In this document: positions 1-14,200 of the stretch, in pieces
Numbering within the stretch: the stretch's first letter is position 1
Layout: the number at the start of each line of letters is the position of its first letter
DNA from: Taenia hydatigena
Taxonomy: Eukaryota; Platyhelminthes; Cestoda; Cyclophyllidea; Taeniidae
Direction of reading: 5' to 3'
NCBI GenBank assembly: GCA_036345935.2
Contig: JADWOT020000003.1
Location: 15,663,901 to 15,727,900, forward strand
Length of the DNA: 64,000 bases
Program-made: the position numbers and the translations under genes
The notes under the pieces: model-generated
The model's database searches: none
What the model was told of the DNA's origin: nothing
Seen by the model: only the letters and a program-made list of their open reading frames with translations

Positions 1-673
1 CTCGTTTTAACCTTTACATTCTATGTGTTAAGTCCAGTTCTCGTCACGGTCCCTGCTTGAATCAGAACTTCGCCTCCGCTTTTAGATGCTGATTCTGCAG
101 GCCCAACAAAGAAGGTCTCCAGAGAAAAGCGCAGAGCAGCTAAATGGTTTCTAGAAGACGTTGATATAGCGGAGGAGGAAGATTTGCCGGTTGAAATTTA
201 CGTACGAAACGTTGGCTATCATTGTTCCTTAGTATGGTTCCTCCAACAGTGACGCGAAATCCCTTGCCAAAATGCGGGAACGGGAAAAGTGAGTACTGAT
301 TGCGCCACGGGTCAAATTTGTAGATATGAAGAGGAGAACTTTACCCGGATTTCCCTAACTAAACGCGAGCGGTTGATGCAGAAACGTCTGGAGCGTGGAG
401 AATTTCTCGGTACTGGCGCACGCATGGATCACATTCGAAGGTTGCTTGAAAGTGTGCGTTTTGTTAACTCGGTGCCTTTATTTCTGCCAACGTGGTTTTG
501 AAGAGCATTGATTGTTTTGCTTGTTCTAGTCGGATGACGAGGAGGAGATGGGTCTGATTAATCCCAAGGTAAGAGGATCTGTAGTGTGGATGGATGTTTT
601 GTAGAGGAAGAAGAAGAAACACAGAAGAAGCAAGCACTGGAAGGGCGGAAAGAAGGGCAAGAAACGCTGGTAG
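1..673 (+). CDS. NGDN: Neuroguidin/LCP5-like protein, C-terminal exons (5' partial)
   Basis: Five exons can be joined in frame: 86-201, 233-288, 324-453, 530-568 and 605-673 (stop TAG 671-673). Bases 1-85 are intron, so the N-terminal part lies outside the window. The 135 visible residues contain KVSREKRRAAK, then AKMREREKYEEENFTRISLT followed by KRER, an acidic stretch (SDDEEE) and a very basic tail (KKKKHRRSK ... GGKKGKKRW). The block 'REKYEEENFTRxSxTKRE' plus a Lys/Arg-rich C-terminus matches the conserved C-terminal region of neuroguidin/LCP5 (known: nucleolar, part of the U3/small-subunit processome; the vertebrate protein also binds eIF4E). The Sas10/Utp3 domain would be upstream and is not seen. 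Introns are 31, 35, 76 and 36 nt. Assignment rests on pattern recognition of a short region; another nucleolar Lys-rich protein is possible. Confidence 0.62.
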
Positions 674-1330
674 CTGTGATGTTCGATGTCAGTCTTATAA
701 ATATATTTGAATATTTTTATGTTTCCCCACTTTAACTGCTCTATTCACTTCGTGTACATTTGTATTTGGCACGAAACATTCCTTATTAAAAGGTCACTTA
801 TCAAATCACTTTATTTTGAGAAGATAAGGTGTATCCATTGAATTGCATGGTCCGTTATTAGTGGTTGTGTGCGCACACCTGATCTGAGAACGCCTGGGCG
901 GATTTTACGGGGCTGTCGGACGAATAGGGTCGCCTAGCATGTGAAACTATTCATCATTCCTGGACATGATTGATAGACTTCCGGTTAATGCGAAAATTTT
1001 TCCGTTTGTGTAAAGTGCACCCGTGGAGGCTAGTAGCCACTATAAGGAGTTGATGCCAGGCCTTAATATGCGCGCCGAGTTGTGTACTCTTCTGCAAGCC
1101 CAGTGCAGCTAATGTGCATACTACTTACAAAGCTAGCAATGTTAATTGTTTTTTGCAGTCGCACTATCGAGTTGGTGGAGATTTGACAAAGTTTTATACT
1201 TGATTTGCGTGTTGTAACCCATACTATCGCGTATTTGCTTAGCCTCAGCGATCAATAAAGCGTCAATTAGTGTATAAATTTGAGTGATTTTTTACTTTGT
1301 ACATCACAAACACACTTCAGGCGCAGAGAT
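674..1330. other. Intergenic spacer between NGDN-like gene and tRNA-Sec
   Basis: No coding region seen. Variant poly(A)-type hexamers (TATAAA near 695) follow the neuroguidin-like stop codon. Just before the tRNA there is an AT-rich stretch with ATAAA/TATAAAT (about 1254-1278). Its TATA lies about 58 bp upstream of the tRNA 5' end, further than the usual position for a type-3 Pol III promoter, so its role is uncertain. Confidence 0.5.
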
Positions 1331-1417
1331 GCCGGGATGATCCTTGGTGGTCTGAGGTACAGGCTTCAAACCTGTGGCCGACTAACGTCGGAGCGGTTCA
1401 ATTCCGCCTTCCTGGCG
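1331..1417 (+). tRNA. tRNA-Sec: Selenocysteine tRNA, anticodon UCA
   Basis: An 87-nt gene, the normal length of animal tRNA-Sec. The acceptor arms GCCGGGA (5') and TCCTGGC (3') pair with one G-U wobble, followed by discriminator G. The anticodon stem ACAGG/CCTGT closes the loop CTTCAAA, putting anticodon TCA at 1366-1368. The long variable arm is a perfect CCGAC-TAA-C-GTCGG hairpin. The T arm is GCGG-TTCAATT-CCGC, and its B-box GGTTCAATTCC lies at 1395-1405. The D region keeps the TGGTGGTCTGAGG-type sequence typical of eukaryotic tRNA-Sec. Function (known): it is charged with serine, phosphorylated by PSTK, converted by SepSecS and inserts selenocysteine at UGA codons with a SECIS element. 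The first run of four T downstream is at 1509-1512, so the precursor would have an unusually long trailer unless another terminator is used. No intron. Confidence 0.97.
1395..1405 (+). promoter_or_regulatory. B-box of tRNA-Sec gene
   Basis: GGTTCAATTCC matches the internal Pol III B-box consensus (GGTTCRANNCC) and forms the T arm of the tRNA. In other animals tRNA-Sec uses mainly upstream elements, so the B-box may be structural rather than promotive here. Confidence 0.7.
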
Positions 1418-4400
1418 TCAGTGACTCAAGCTTGTAGGTTGGGCGGGGCGCTTGGCAACTGTGACGCGAAGTGTTTACCCAGGCCCTCTCGGGTGCGAGA
1501 GTGCGCGCTTTTCGTACTTTCGCACGTGGCTTTAATCTGCCGGCAGTTCACTTTGGTTTCGTATGCGCTGCAGCATTGTCCAGTTTTCTGCCAGCAAAAT
1601 GTCCTCCTTCAGCACTCAAAACCCGTGGAACAGTATTGTCTATGCTGATTAGAGCGCCTTTTGGTCTTCCAGTGCTTAATTTTATTTATTTGGAGGTCCT
1701 ATTGCGTAATTATTTTCTGAATGCGCATTAAAACCAAGAAATTTGCTGCACAACTAAGACCCAGGGGATTGATGATTGATAGTACTAACAGTACCCACAA
1801 CACCAGAGCGAAGACCTGATACGATTTCCTTTTAAGAATAGCCATTAAGGAGAACGTCACCCGATCTATCAGTTTCTTACGGTTTTGCGAGCCCCGTCAA
1901 AAACCGTGAGAGTTTAAGGCAAACTGATGTGTGGAATCAACAGCGAAACTATAAGTATCTTTGTTTATTTCGCCCGATTTCATTGAAGTCGGCAGATGTG
2001 TTTATGGATTGTCTGCTCTATGAACCGAGTTTAACCCCGTCTTAACAAATGACAAGGAGCTTTAAAACTTCCAATTAGGTATTCTCTGCCTCTCTCACGA
2101 ACTTTACAAAAGCTGTTTGCTGACTGCCTAACCTGTGATGTACTACTTCCCATCTCCACAACACCATTTCCTTCTCAGAAGAATGATTGTTTTTGTGCGT
2201 GATAGACTGCAAACAAAGCTGATTATTTCAAGAGCATTTGATCACCTCGGAGATCCACCTACTCGGTATGATATGACTCGGAAAAATGAAATCAAATGTA
2301 CCTCCTCAAGGCTTGACAAGGCTACACACCGACTGAACCTTGAGATAGAAAGGAGACACTGCTATATCTGCATTTCTCTGACAATTTGGCATCTCTTCTT
2401 CACCAAATAGGCCCACTAGAAATAGAGTGCCTGAAAGGAGTCGTTTTCTTAATTTCTAAATGAAAAAAATACCACATGATGGATGGGGCGAGATAGTTGT
2501 ACATTTTACTGTGCTTTGAGTCTCACCTGAAGGAAGGAAGATTCTACCTTAAGGTACAGAAAAGTACGTCGCTATGATTGACAAAGGGCAATCCACTTTT
2601 AGCTAATACCTTTTCCGAATGGCAGTCCATTCTTATGGCAGCAGTCTCTAAGCAAATCTTGTAACAAGCATTAGCGCTCACACAACTATGCAATACTCAT
2701 TCACAGCTGCGCATTAAGGCAACAATGGTAAAGTGAGAAGCATTGTAGGCACTGTTGCAACACTACCACTATCACACCTGTGGCGATTGCATTTCCTGTT
2801 ACATGGCCATGGTGGTGGTGGCGGTGACAGCGTGGAAGCGTTCGGAAAATCTCTCCCACTTGACCACTTGGCAAGCCTTTAACGATGTTAAATAAAACAG
2901 AGGCAAGAATTACACAAAGCCTAGTGCTTTGAGCTGGTTGCGGAAATAGGGAATCCTACCCAACAAAATAAACCAATATGTTTGTCGAAAAAGCACTTTT
3001 CGTGAAGGTCCTTTGGGTGCATGGTGAAATAATTTTGATGAAACCTTGTAGGCATAACTGAGGTCATTAAAGTGAGGAGCTATATGCGTCTCCAGGATGC
3101 ATATATTGAGGTGAAACGAATTCCTTGCAATAGGCAATATGCAGGGTGAACTATAAAATATTTGCGTCAGGCACTCATGCAACGTCGAATTAAAGAAAAG
3201 GTGACAAAGCATCGACCTACAGATTTGGTGCATGAACAGTACGTCTTGAAATCTGTGCAAATTTGTTAGACCAAAGCACCCATAGAACAGTAGTAATGGG
3301 ACATTGGCCGGTCAGTTGCTTTTTCTACCGTTCAACTTTTCAGAAAGGGACTTCGTAGTGATGGGACCGATAAAAGTGGAGATGGCGAAGGTTAATAACC
3401 AACCAGATGGACTTTATTACGGCATGCGTCGGGGAGTCACTAAGCTCTCTCACTCACCTTCCCCCTCTACGAATTCTGACCTGCTCGCCCTGACAACAGT
3501 GTTTTTCGAGAATATCTGAGTGGGTGGCCGCTTTAGTGGATCAAATTGCGGATCAGATCGGTTACCGGGGTGATGGTTTTAGCGGCTGAACTTAGTAGGC
3601 CTGACTAATCTGCTGATTGACTCGTTCCAATGGGTTTTCGAAGTCTAAAAGTCAGCATGAAAATTTGTCTAATAAATTGACTTGGTACAATAAATAAGAA
3701 GGGCCAGGTCAAAATCCCTCCAAAAATAGCATAAAGGCTGCCTAACTTCGAAGAAGAGGTTCAGCGGTCGGATGGAAGAATACGTCGCTTCATCTGTTGC
3801 GAAAGAGACGACAGTAATTTAATGTGTAAAACCGATTAGATGTCTAAAAAGTTTCTGGAGATTCCAATGGTTTGTTTCATTCATTATGCGCATTAAAAAG
3901 CATGGATAAACTGCTCCAATCTGACGTTTGTTGCATTTTCCAATAATTCCTTTTCGACTTTGATCTTTTTAACATTAAGTTCAAATTAAAATTGCATTGA
4001 AGGGTATCGAACTTGACCTACAAGACTTCTTGTATGTCAGTGAAATTAGGTGCGATAGTCAAAAATACCACTTCGAATTATAGCATTAATTTTACTAAAA
4101 TACCAAATCCATTGCAGTCACGGAGGTTCTCTGTATTGAGCGTAAGGTTCTAAGAACAGCTCTAGGTAATGCTTATCATGTGAGTGATGGCAGAACAGTC
4201 GATCTGCACTCGCATCATCCAGGAAGAGGTAGTGGATGTTATCGAGATCATGGATTTCGTAATGCATACCTAAACGACGATATCGTTCACTTTTATATTT
4301 TCTGCTGACTGGCTAACTGACTAATCGCGTGATTTGCAAAGAAGGCTGTCCTTTGAATTCTAACGACCAGAGAACAACACAGCAGTGATCCCCCCCCCAG

Positions 4401-4439
4401 TGGACCCACTACTACCTCTCACTTCAGCCTCGCAACAAC
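1418..4439. other. Intergenic region, no gene recognised
   Basis: Only short open frames without recognisable domains, paired splice signals or family motifs. Nothing else stands out apart from ordinary AT-rich sequence and a short GGTGGTGGTGGCGGTG run near 2810-2825. Confidence 0.5.
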
Positions 4440-6799
<2,360 letters not shown>

Positions 6800-6805
6800 T
6801 TTATT
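6800..6805 (-). promoter_or_regulatory. Candidate poly(A) signal of the DMRT gene
   Basis: TTTATT on the plus strand reads AATAAA on the coding (minus) strand, about 125 nt after the DMRT stop codon. This is the first canonical hexamer downstream and would give a short 3' UTR. Confidence 0.45.
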
Positions 6806-6928
6806 TCAATTTCTTAAAAAGGGTGACTAGCGTGTGAAATGTATTGGCCGGGAAGGGAAAAAAGGGGTTACGTATGTGGGTGTGGCAGTTCACTAAATAG
6901 CCAACTAGCAAATCTACCGATCAGCCAA

Positions 6929-9553
6929 TTAAAGAAAAGAGGGAGGCGGTGGTGGCGGTGGCGGTGGTAGAGGAGGACATTTGGAAGGTGATGACATAGA
7001 CAAAAGAGCTGGGTGGGGCAAAGCAAGAAAGAAATGTGTCAGGATTTCTGGTGACAGCTGAGTGTCACTCTGCCGTCGCAGCTTAGCTCCCAAATTGAGC
7101 ACTCTTTCCATTGTTCCTTGAGGCGAGGTCGAACCAGGAAGTGAGCACTGCTCCTCGGTGGATGGTTGGTCGTCAGGTGGTGGTGGTGAAGTGACACTAC
7201 CACTAGTGATGGATAACTGCGAATCCGCTGTTAGATAAGCAGAATCTAGGCTCTGACGTGTTTGCTGCGGAAAATCTGATTTGCCTGGAACATAACAATC
7301 CAATTATATCTATTTCCCCCCAGTTACTTAAACAGAATTAGAAGGACCATAATTGCACAACTAGACCTGTTATGGCGTTCAAGGCACGTACTGTTGGATG
7401 TATCGGTGGAGTGACGTACACCAAATCCGAACTAGCCATCAAAGTGGGTTCCATGTCATAAACTGACCGAAAAATAACAGGTTTACTACTGAAAATACTA
7501 ATTATGCGTTTAAAGGTTTTAATTGCATTCTGAAAATTGAAAATCAAGCGCTACATCCATTCTAAAAATCCATTCCAGGTCTTGGATGCTGAAGTGTCTT
7601 TTCCAGAGTTTGACGAAACCAAAAAGGAAAGAAAAAATCAACTTGGCAAGTAGTACAATTGGTGCGACCCGTCATCCCTAGAGCACACAAAATATCGCAG
7701 AGTTAAAAGGATTTGGATATTTGTGATTTAGTAGCATTTATCATCACCATTTAACAACTTTTCCTTTTAAAAATTGCACATTTTAGCCAAGTGGGTAGAT
7801 TTTGTTAAAATTAATCGACAAGGTTCCATACATATGCTTTTGCGTACTTTTTCCACCTGAATTTAACAGGGTCATTGCAAACCTGAGGGAGGGCTTTTTA
7901 CATGATTGTGTTTGGAAACGTTGCTGAAGTATCGCCAACTTTTTAGACAAGTACTGTTGCCTACTTAAGTAAAGGTTATTTTCAAGATAACCGTCCTTCA
8001 ACAGATTTTGCTTTTGAAAGCATGATTTTGATAAAAGTAAAATAAGCATCCAGGCGGAAAATTTTTTTTTTAGAGAATGCTAATTAACTGGTTGGTAATT
8101 TAAACACTACTGAACTTGGGACGTCGAAATTGGGATGTCATCTAGAAGGCGAGTATAAAAGCGGCGAATTTTACTTTAATCCTTTTTTACAACTTTGTGT
8201 AACTTATAAACACTTATAAATATGTACAATTTTTTATTTTGGGACGTTGTATCACTAATTGCCCAAATTTGATCCGAACTCAGCTTATCTATTTTACGAA
8301 ACGAGTTTATGTAGGGTTTAACTTGTAACAGCCACTTTCAAAGCATTAGCTATTCCTGCAATAAGTATAGATGACATGAGGTGATGGTGGTGGGATCTAC
8401 CGCCCGGATTCACAAAACTCTTCTCGATAGCAGCGAAGAACCACATTTTGTTATTAAATAATTGGCATTTGAAATTGAGTTGCTAAAATGGTTTAATTTA
8501 ATTAACCTTTTCTTAAGTCGGGAAGAGTAAATCATGAAGTGATTTCAGATTACTTAATGACTGATTTGTGAAGAAATGACTTCCTTATGCAATATACCAC
8601 CCACACGTCTACATAAGACTATGCATGCCCTGTGAGTACTCAGGTTAGAAATGGTATGGATAATTCTGCGCTTACAAAAAGGGCAGGAAAAGTAGCGTTT
8701 CTGAGATCTGTTAGCTTGAGACACCAGGACACAACCCAAATATGTCAAAGAAATAAATATATTCATCTCAAAGAACTGTCTGTACTCGTCAATCATCCAG
8801 ATCTGGCTCTCACAAGACACCACTTGAATTTTATCCTTCAGAGGTACCTTCTTACATGACATGACATGGCTCATTACCTTTTTATCTTTCGAATGGCCAT
8901 AGGATTATACAGAAACGGGAATATAGATAAGCAAGAAAAGTAGGGATGGAAATATAGATTGCTCGAGTCGGATATTTTTTTTTTGGATGCTAGTCGCGTA
9001 TAATTCAAATAACTTAGTAAGTTCTCTTCATTGTGAAACACATATGTTAACTTGTCAAAATTCCTGGGATGGATGAATCTGCGAAAATACTCGGAGGTTG
9101 AACCTTCAGAGGACTGGAAATCATAATTTGCAGAACAATGCTTTTCAAGTCTTTCCAGGTCAAAATTACTAAAACCAGTTGATAAATGACATAAAAGAGA
9201 ACATTGAAGATAACGAATGTAATGTTTTAGTTTACTCCAAAACGTCCTCGGCAAAACTCACGCATTTGTAGAGGACTGGAGGTGTTGTTGCCATCCTGCT
9301 CCATACCGGGTTTTGCCATCAAATGGTGAAGAGCCAGATCCTCTGCTGCTTGTCGGCGTTTTAGTGCCACTTGTGCTGCCATAATTCGCTGACGCTCCAC
9401 CACTAGTAGGCACTGTTCACATCGGCAGTCGCGAAACGCGCAGAACCTCTTGTGCCCCTTGATCCACGCTATTATCCCGTGATTTCTGCAACGAGCGCAC
9501 TTAGGTTTGCGCACACCCACCAAGCCGGGATAAAAGTTAGTGTCGGTGGTCAT
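6929..9553 (-). CDS. DMRT: DM-domain (doublesex/mab-3 related) transcription factor
   Basis: Two exons on the minus strand: 9553-9262 (ATG at 9553) and 7284-6929 (stop TAA). Donor C|gtgagt and acceptor ttccag|G keep the frame (phase 1), giving 215 aa. Residues about 16-70 form a DM domain with all eight zinc ligands: Cys19, Cys22, His25, His34, Cys38, Cys43, Cys45 and Cys48 (CARCRNHG ... KGHKRFC ... DCRCEQC), followed by the recognition helix [19 protein letters not shown]. Known function: DM proteins bind DNA in the minor groove as dimers and control sexual differentiation, neurogenesis and germline fate. No DMA domain is seen. The rest is Ser/Thr/Pro-rich and ends in a poly-proline run. The 1977-bp intron could hide another symmetric exon, but none was found. 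A CCAAT-rich promoter-like segment lies upstream at 9700-9752. The orthology group within the DMRT family is not resolved. Confidence 0.92.
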
Positions 9554-9699
9554 AGCTAGAAGGCAGGAAACATGGATTGACAGCGATTCTCTCTGGCCTA
9601 CGTGGAGGCTTTTATGCGGGGATGTAAGGGTACTGAACTACCATTGGTGTAACGTCTGGCCAGTTGCAGTGCTGCGCGTGGACACGCGCCGTCTATCGA

Positions 9700-9752
9700 C
9701 CAATAGGATAATAACCGACTTAAACCACTAATTTGATTGGACAACAACCAAT
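9700..9752. promoter_or_regulatory. CCAAT-box cluster upstream of DMRT
   Basis: Three CCAAT motifs occur within about 55 bp (CCAAT 9700-9704, ATTGG 9736-9740, CCAAT 9748-9752), 150-200 bp upstream of the DMRT start codon. CCAAT boxes are NF-Y sites and often occur in pairs in promoters. No clear TATA at the expected place. Confidence 0.4.
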
Positions 9753-11321
9753 ACCATGTGACTGGCCCCCATTATAGGATGCTCGATAACATAATATAAT
9801 AGGTAGGAGTCAAAATCAAAACCCTTCTTCTACATTTTGCTTAGTCACACTCCTAAATTTTAATGGTGCCTGGATTTGATTATTTTAGCCCATGTTCTTT
9901 TTTCCATATCACGGCTTTACAAATTAGTTTTATCGAAATTTTTGAACTCATATAAGGCAACCATTTATTCGATCATATAGCATTTAAAAGCATTATTTAT
10001 CCAAAACTTTGATGTTCTTCTGGTGTTAAAAGAGATAATTCTTGAATAGGGAAAGATCGGAACCTATGGTCACTTCTAATGGGACGCAAGTATGCAAGTT
10101 TCGTGTTTTTAATGGATGATAGCTTACATTTGGAGGAATGTCTCCAATGCTTGGTTTTCGTACTAACTAGTTCTGGCTGTTTTTTTTGAAAAAAACAAGT
10201 TTTCCTTCGTTTTGTTTCTGATGGGCATGTCAAACATAATCAATATTTGGTCCTTATCATAGAGATGAAGACTCTGGTAAAAAAATACTAAACTTTACAA
10301 TGCACCAAACAGGCTCACACATATACCCACACAAAGAAAAATCACCTTTGGAGGGATTAAATTGTGCTCGAGGTGTGTGCGTAGTTGATAAGTTATAGAG
10401 TAGCCAATGACATCCTATTGTCTCGGGAATTTTAGAGGGAATACAAGACATTACTGGTCCTAAATTAGCCTAGCATTTGGTCAGTAAGCAAACGAAATGT
10501 AAAGACTATTAACGTAAGGTGTAATAAACAAGGAATAATGAACAAATTATCTTGAAAGTTCATTGTCAGCACTATTTGCCTTCCGCGAACAGATTGTTTT
10601 ATCCTTACAGATAGGCATTCCATACTTATAAGCTTTTGAGTCAACTTGCCAACAGCGGCACACAATCCTTCCTTTTCATCAAGAACAGCAAGTCTTTTTG
10701 GTAGTCAGACAAATTGTGAACGGTTCTTTTAACTACCGAGTTGTCTGCCCTCTGAGCATGTTGCGCGGGAAGTTGTCTCAGCAGATGAAATTGAAGTTGA
10801 CTTGGTCTGTAAACCAGACAATTTGGTATGACCTTAGAATTAACTGGCTTAATTAGGTGGTTTAAAATTAGAGGTTTATTTTACTTGTGCTTTATAGATA
10901 ATCGTATGTACTTATAGGCATCCAAAATTTACGTCTAGAGCTTTCCTAGGTCTCCATTTACCCTTCGAACAAAACATTACCTGTACTTGAGAAAGCCATA
11001 CATGGATGCAAAAAATTAATAATTGTAGCTCTTTCACAAACGTCTTTACATGACTTAAAGATGGATGAAGTTCTTTAGCGCATCGTATAAACCCTAGTGA
11101 TACCTGCAGTATCAAGGCAATAAGGATGCAATAGCCCTTCTCGCTAATTATAGCCATTGGATCGAATATGCGGTGCATTCTATTCATAGTTCCGTTTGCT
11201 AAATTTAGTGTTGCAAACAAAAGAAAGCGTTTTTCATTTTTTAGGCCGCTCACAACCCATTAAAAAAATTGACATGTAAATTGACGAAATTAGTTTGATA
11301 AATACAGACAATTCTTTAATT

Positions 11322-11340
11322 ATCACCTTACTAAGGTGAT
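11322..11340. repeat. Perfect palindrome ATCACCTTA-C-TAAGGTGAT
   Basis: Nine-base arms around a single C. The arms contain CACCT/AGGTG, the core of ZEB/Snail-type zinc-finger and some E-box sites, in mirrored orientation. It lies 1.8 kb upstream of the DMRT start codon. Function unknown. Confidence 0.6.
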
Positions 11341-13489
11341 GGTAATTTAGGTGCAGAAGGTGGCAGAGGCGACCCTGTCGTATGTCTTTTTTATTGCGAT
11401 TAGCTTAGCAGCGCTTCATTGTACTGTAATACTGTGCATTTTGCCACCACACGTAAGGTCAGCAAGGTGGTGACCATGTCCGAATGAGATTGAGTTGGTG
11501 TGGAGGTAAGAGGTCAGTTAGAAGGGGCATAAAACAGCTCGACATAAACTGCAGAGCAGAATAGTGACCCATCTGCTCACCGCGACTGAGCAGAAACCAG
11601 GTGGCAACCAGAACCCCAATTCCTTTACACTTTTATCGACTCTAAGGGGAAGGGGAGGAAGAATCGTCACTGGAACTGGTGGTGTTTTAAAATGGACGAA
11701 CTTGAAGTCAATGAGTACATTTATACGCGCCTGAATCTGATGGAGGTGAACATTTATTGTCGAATCAAAATCTGCAAGGGTAACGGTGCGTGGGGAAGTC
11801 TTGAAATTTTAGAGGCTATTAAGGTATCAAATCCACTTGGAAGACGTTTGGAAACGGATTAGTAAATTACTTCTGCCTTTTGCCAGTGATAATGGTCCGA
11901 CAAATTATCCCGCCCATTTGACCTTAAGGTTGACACCTCTATCAAGGCAGTAGACGTGTATGATGCGAAAGGTATAAATAGACGTTAGCTGGGAAATTGA
12001 AGGCATGGAAACCACGAAGCATATCGGTCTCACTCACTTCATCTCCCCGCAAGACTGCATGTGCATGTGTATGTTAGGTGCAATGTGATTCATGGAATCT
12101 TCTCTCGTTGAAATCCAATTGACGATAACGGCTTAGAATCCTGTCTGCTCGATGTAGCATAATAAATAGTTGAGCTTGTTATAGACCAGATTTCCCAAAA
12201 TAAAACGAGGAGAGAGTGGCAGTGGGTGGAGATTGTGGCAGCATACCTAGTCCAGGTGTTTTTTTACGACTTTTGGAAACAAAATTACTTTAAAAAGGCA
12301 GAGACACGACAGGTTCCTGTTCTCTTAAATGACTTTTCTCCCCAAATAATATCCGTGCATTGAGCAATAGAGAAATATCATGACATTCTCAGCATGGGAC
12401 AAAAATGATCCCGCATTTTCAGCTCAGTTTGGACTTCGATTTCAGTCAGCAGAGGTTTAGGCAAGGGGCCAGTGGCTTCATCTTTAGCATTTTACAAGTT
12501 TCTCACCTGTCAAAAGGTAATTTTACTATGCGTCTATCAAATGCTCCTCCTCGTTCTATGACGCTAATGAGCATTAATTTTTGGTGACAGGTGGTTATCT
12601 TTGTATTGGTGTACCTCAAATCTTTAACCGAGCTTCGAAATTACCCCTTTAGGTGTCTGTTGCACCTCGCAGATGTTCAACATGCCCTAAACAGTTCAGC
12701 TTTTTTACAGGCATTACTACCACCACCTGTCAGCCGACGTCACCGTTGATTAGACATATTGACCCCTCTAGCTGACCTTGTATAGATCTCACAGTAATAA
12801 AGGGGAGAAACGCTCAGAATTGGTCGTAAATTCCCTGTAATATTTAAGAATAAAGTATAACTCCGCTGTCATCTCATCTTATAGTCTAAAAATTCAATTA
12901 GTTTGCAATCTCGTTCCCTCCTCCAATTCACTTAATCCTCCCCCTTACCAGCAGCTTCCTCATAGTTTCATCCTTCCGCGGAAAGTGCAGTGTTTCTAAT
13001 GGCTAAGCACCCAGAGGTACCTCAGTAGGTGTACCCACCGAAGAACGCTTGTTTAGCCTCCTAGTGACTATTTAAGGCTAAATTATGTAGCCTGTACTTC
13101 AGCGTGCCACTAGAGACAGTATAAAGCATTTAATCCACCACTTATCTGAGTAATTTTGACACTTGTGCAACATGGATCTCTACGCAGGTTTATTGCAAAC
13201 AGTTGAGGTTTGCCTACCGAAAGATGGTGCAGTTTCTTTGTCAGTCCCTACAGATTTATTCATTTATTTAACGTGCCTTTCTGCAAACAAATCTGCTTTG
13301 ACTTAGTAGGAAGCCTCTTTAATCATGGTTGTTGTTCTTCTGCAGGGGACTCGCCATTTGAGTCACCTCTGAGGGAGTGGCTTAGCGCATATAGGTTCAG
13401 CTCTCTGTATCATGGTCGCACAGGGGTACAGGAAGATTGGGAGCACAGCCCTATTTTAAAAGTGGAGAGGTCAATATTTTTATTAGATA

Positions 13490-13676
13490 TGTAGCGTCCC
13501 AAGGCTCCCTCGAAGGCAAAAGAAGGCAGAATGCTAGGGTAGAATGCATATATATTTAACGGACAGAGGGAATAGGCTGCTGGCATGGCCCGGAGGCCAG
13601 CCTACGCAGCTAGGGCAGTACGGCCGCCTATCTGACCTTGACAGAAACCGGCAGTTCTAACAAACAAAGTACTACA
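13490..13676 (-). repeat. 3' LTR of the TRIM (element on minus strand)
   Basis: 187 bp, direct repeat of 14201-14385 with about 10% divergence. It is preceded (reading minus) by the polypurine tract at 13695-13680. Confidence 0.83.
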
Positions 13677-14200
13677 TTGCCCCTCTCCTCTTTCCAGTGT
13701 CGTCCCCGACGCGCCCCTTGGTACATCCCCCGCGTCAGCCATCACAACATACTCAGTGCTGCAACAAGCACCCACGAGCTAACCATGCCAGTCGCCAACA
13801 TTCGACGCGATTGAGGCGATGCTTGACACCGACGTCAGTGATCACTCTTCACAGTGCAGTGCACTTCGAGTTTCGTTTGGCTTGGAAACAAAGTTCAGAA
13901 TGAGTGGTTCTGCCGACCATCAGTATGTCCGTAGGGAGGCGCTAGCACGCCGATCTCCTTAGCAAGTATAATAGGGGTAAACTTTGGAACGAAACTATCC
14001 AAGTGGTCCATGGCTAGTGTCGGTTCAGTTGTTGATAGCTTTCTTGTAGAACACGGAGAAGGGGTAGATGCCGGAGGTGGACGTCGTTCGTGGCCCATCC
14101 GTAGCACGTGCACTTCTTTCGCACCGCTGCAACATGCTGCAGGTGGTAGAGATCGGGATAGTAACCCTATAGAGTCGGGTCCGCTTTCCGCTGCCACCAA

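Larger units (their letters stand above)
9554..13485. other. Upstream region of DMRT, no gene recognised
   Basis: About 4 kb without a supported gene. It contains the CCAAT cluster, a 19-bp palindrome at 11322-11340 and one 57-codon ATG frame (from about 11693, plus strand, starting MDELEVNEYI) that has no recognisable domain. It may hold cis-regulatory elements of DMRT, which is inference from position only. Confidence 0.4.

Noticed and set aside
1280..1731. Two open frames of 122 and 86 codons around the tRNA
   Set aside because: The first runs straight through the tRNA-Sec sequence; neither has splice or domain support.
11693..11863. 57-codon ATG frame (MDELEVNEYI...)
   Set aside because: Reasonable composition but no promoter, splice or family evidence; likely chance.
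13677..13697. Pyrimidine tract plus AG read as a splice acceptor just after the left LTR
   Set aside because: On the minus strand the same bases form the polypurine tract of the TRIM, consistent with the PBS-like sequence at the other end; the plus-strand reading is coincidental.
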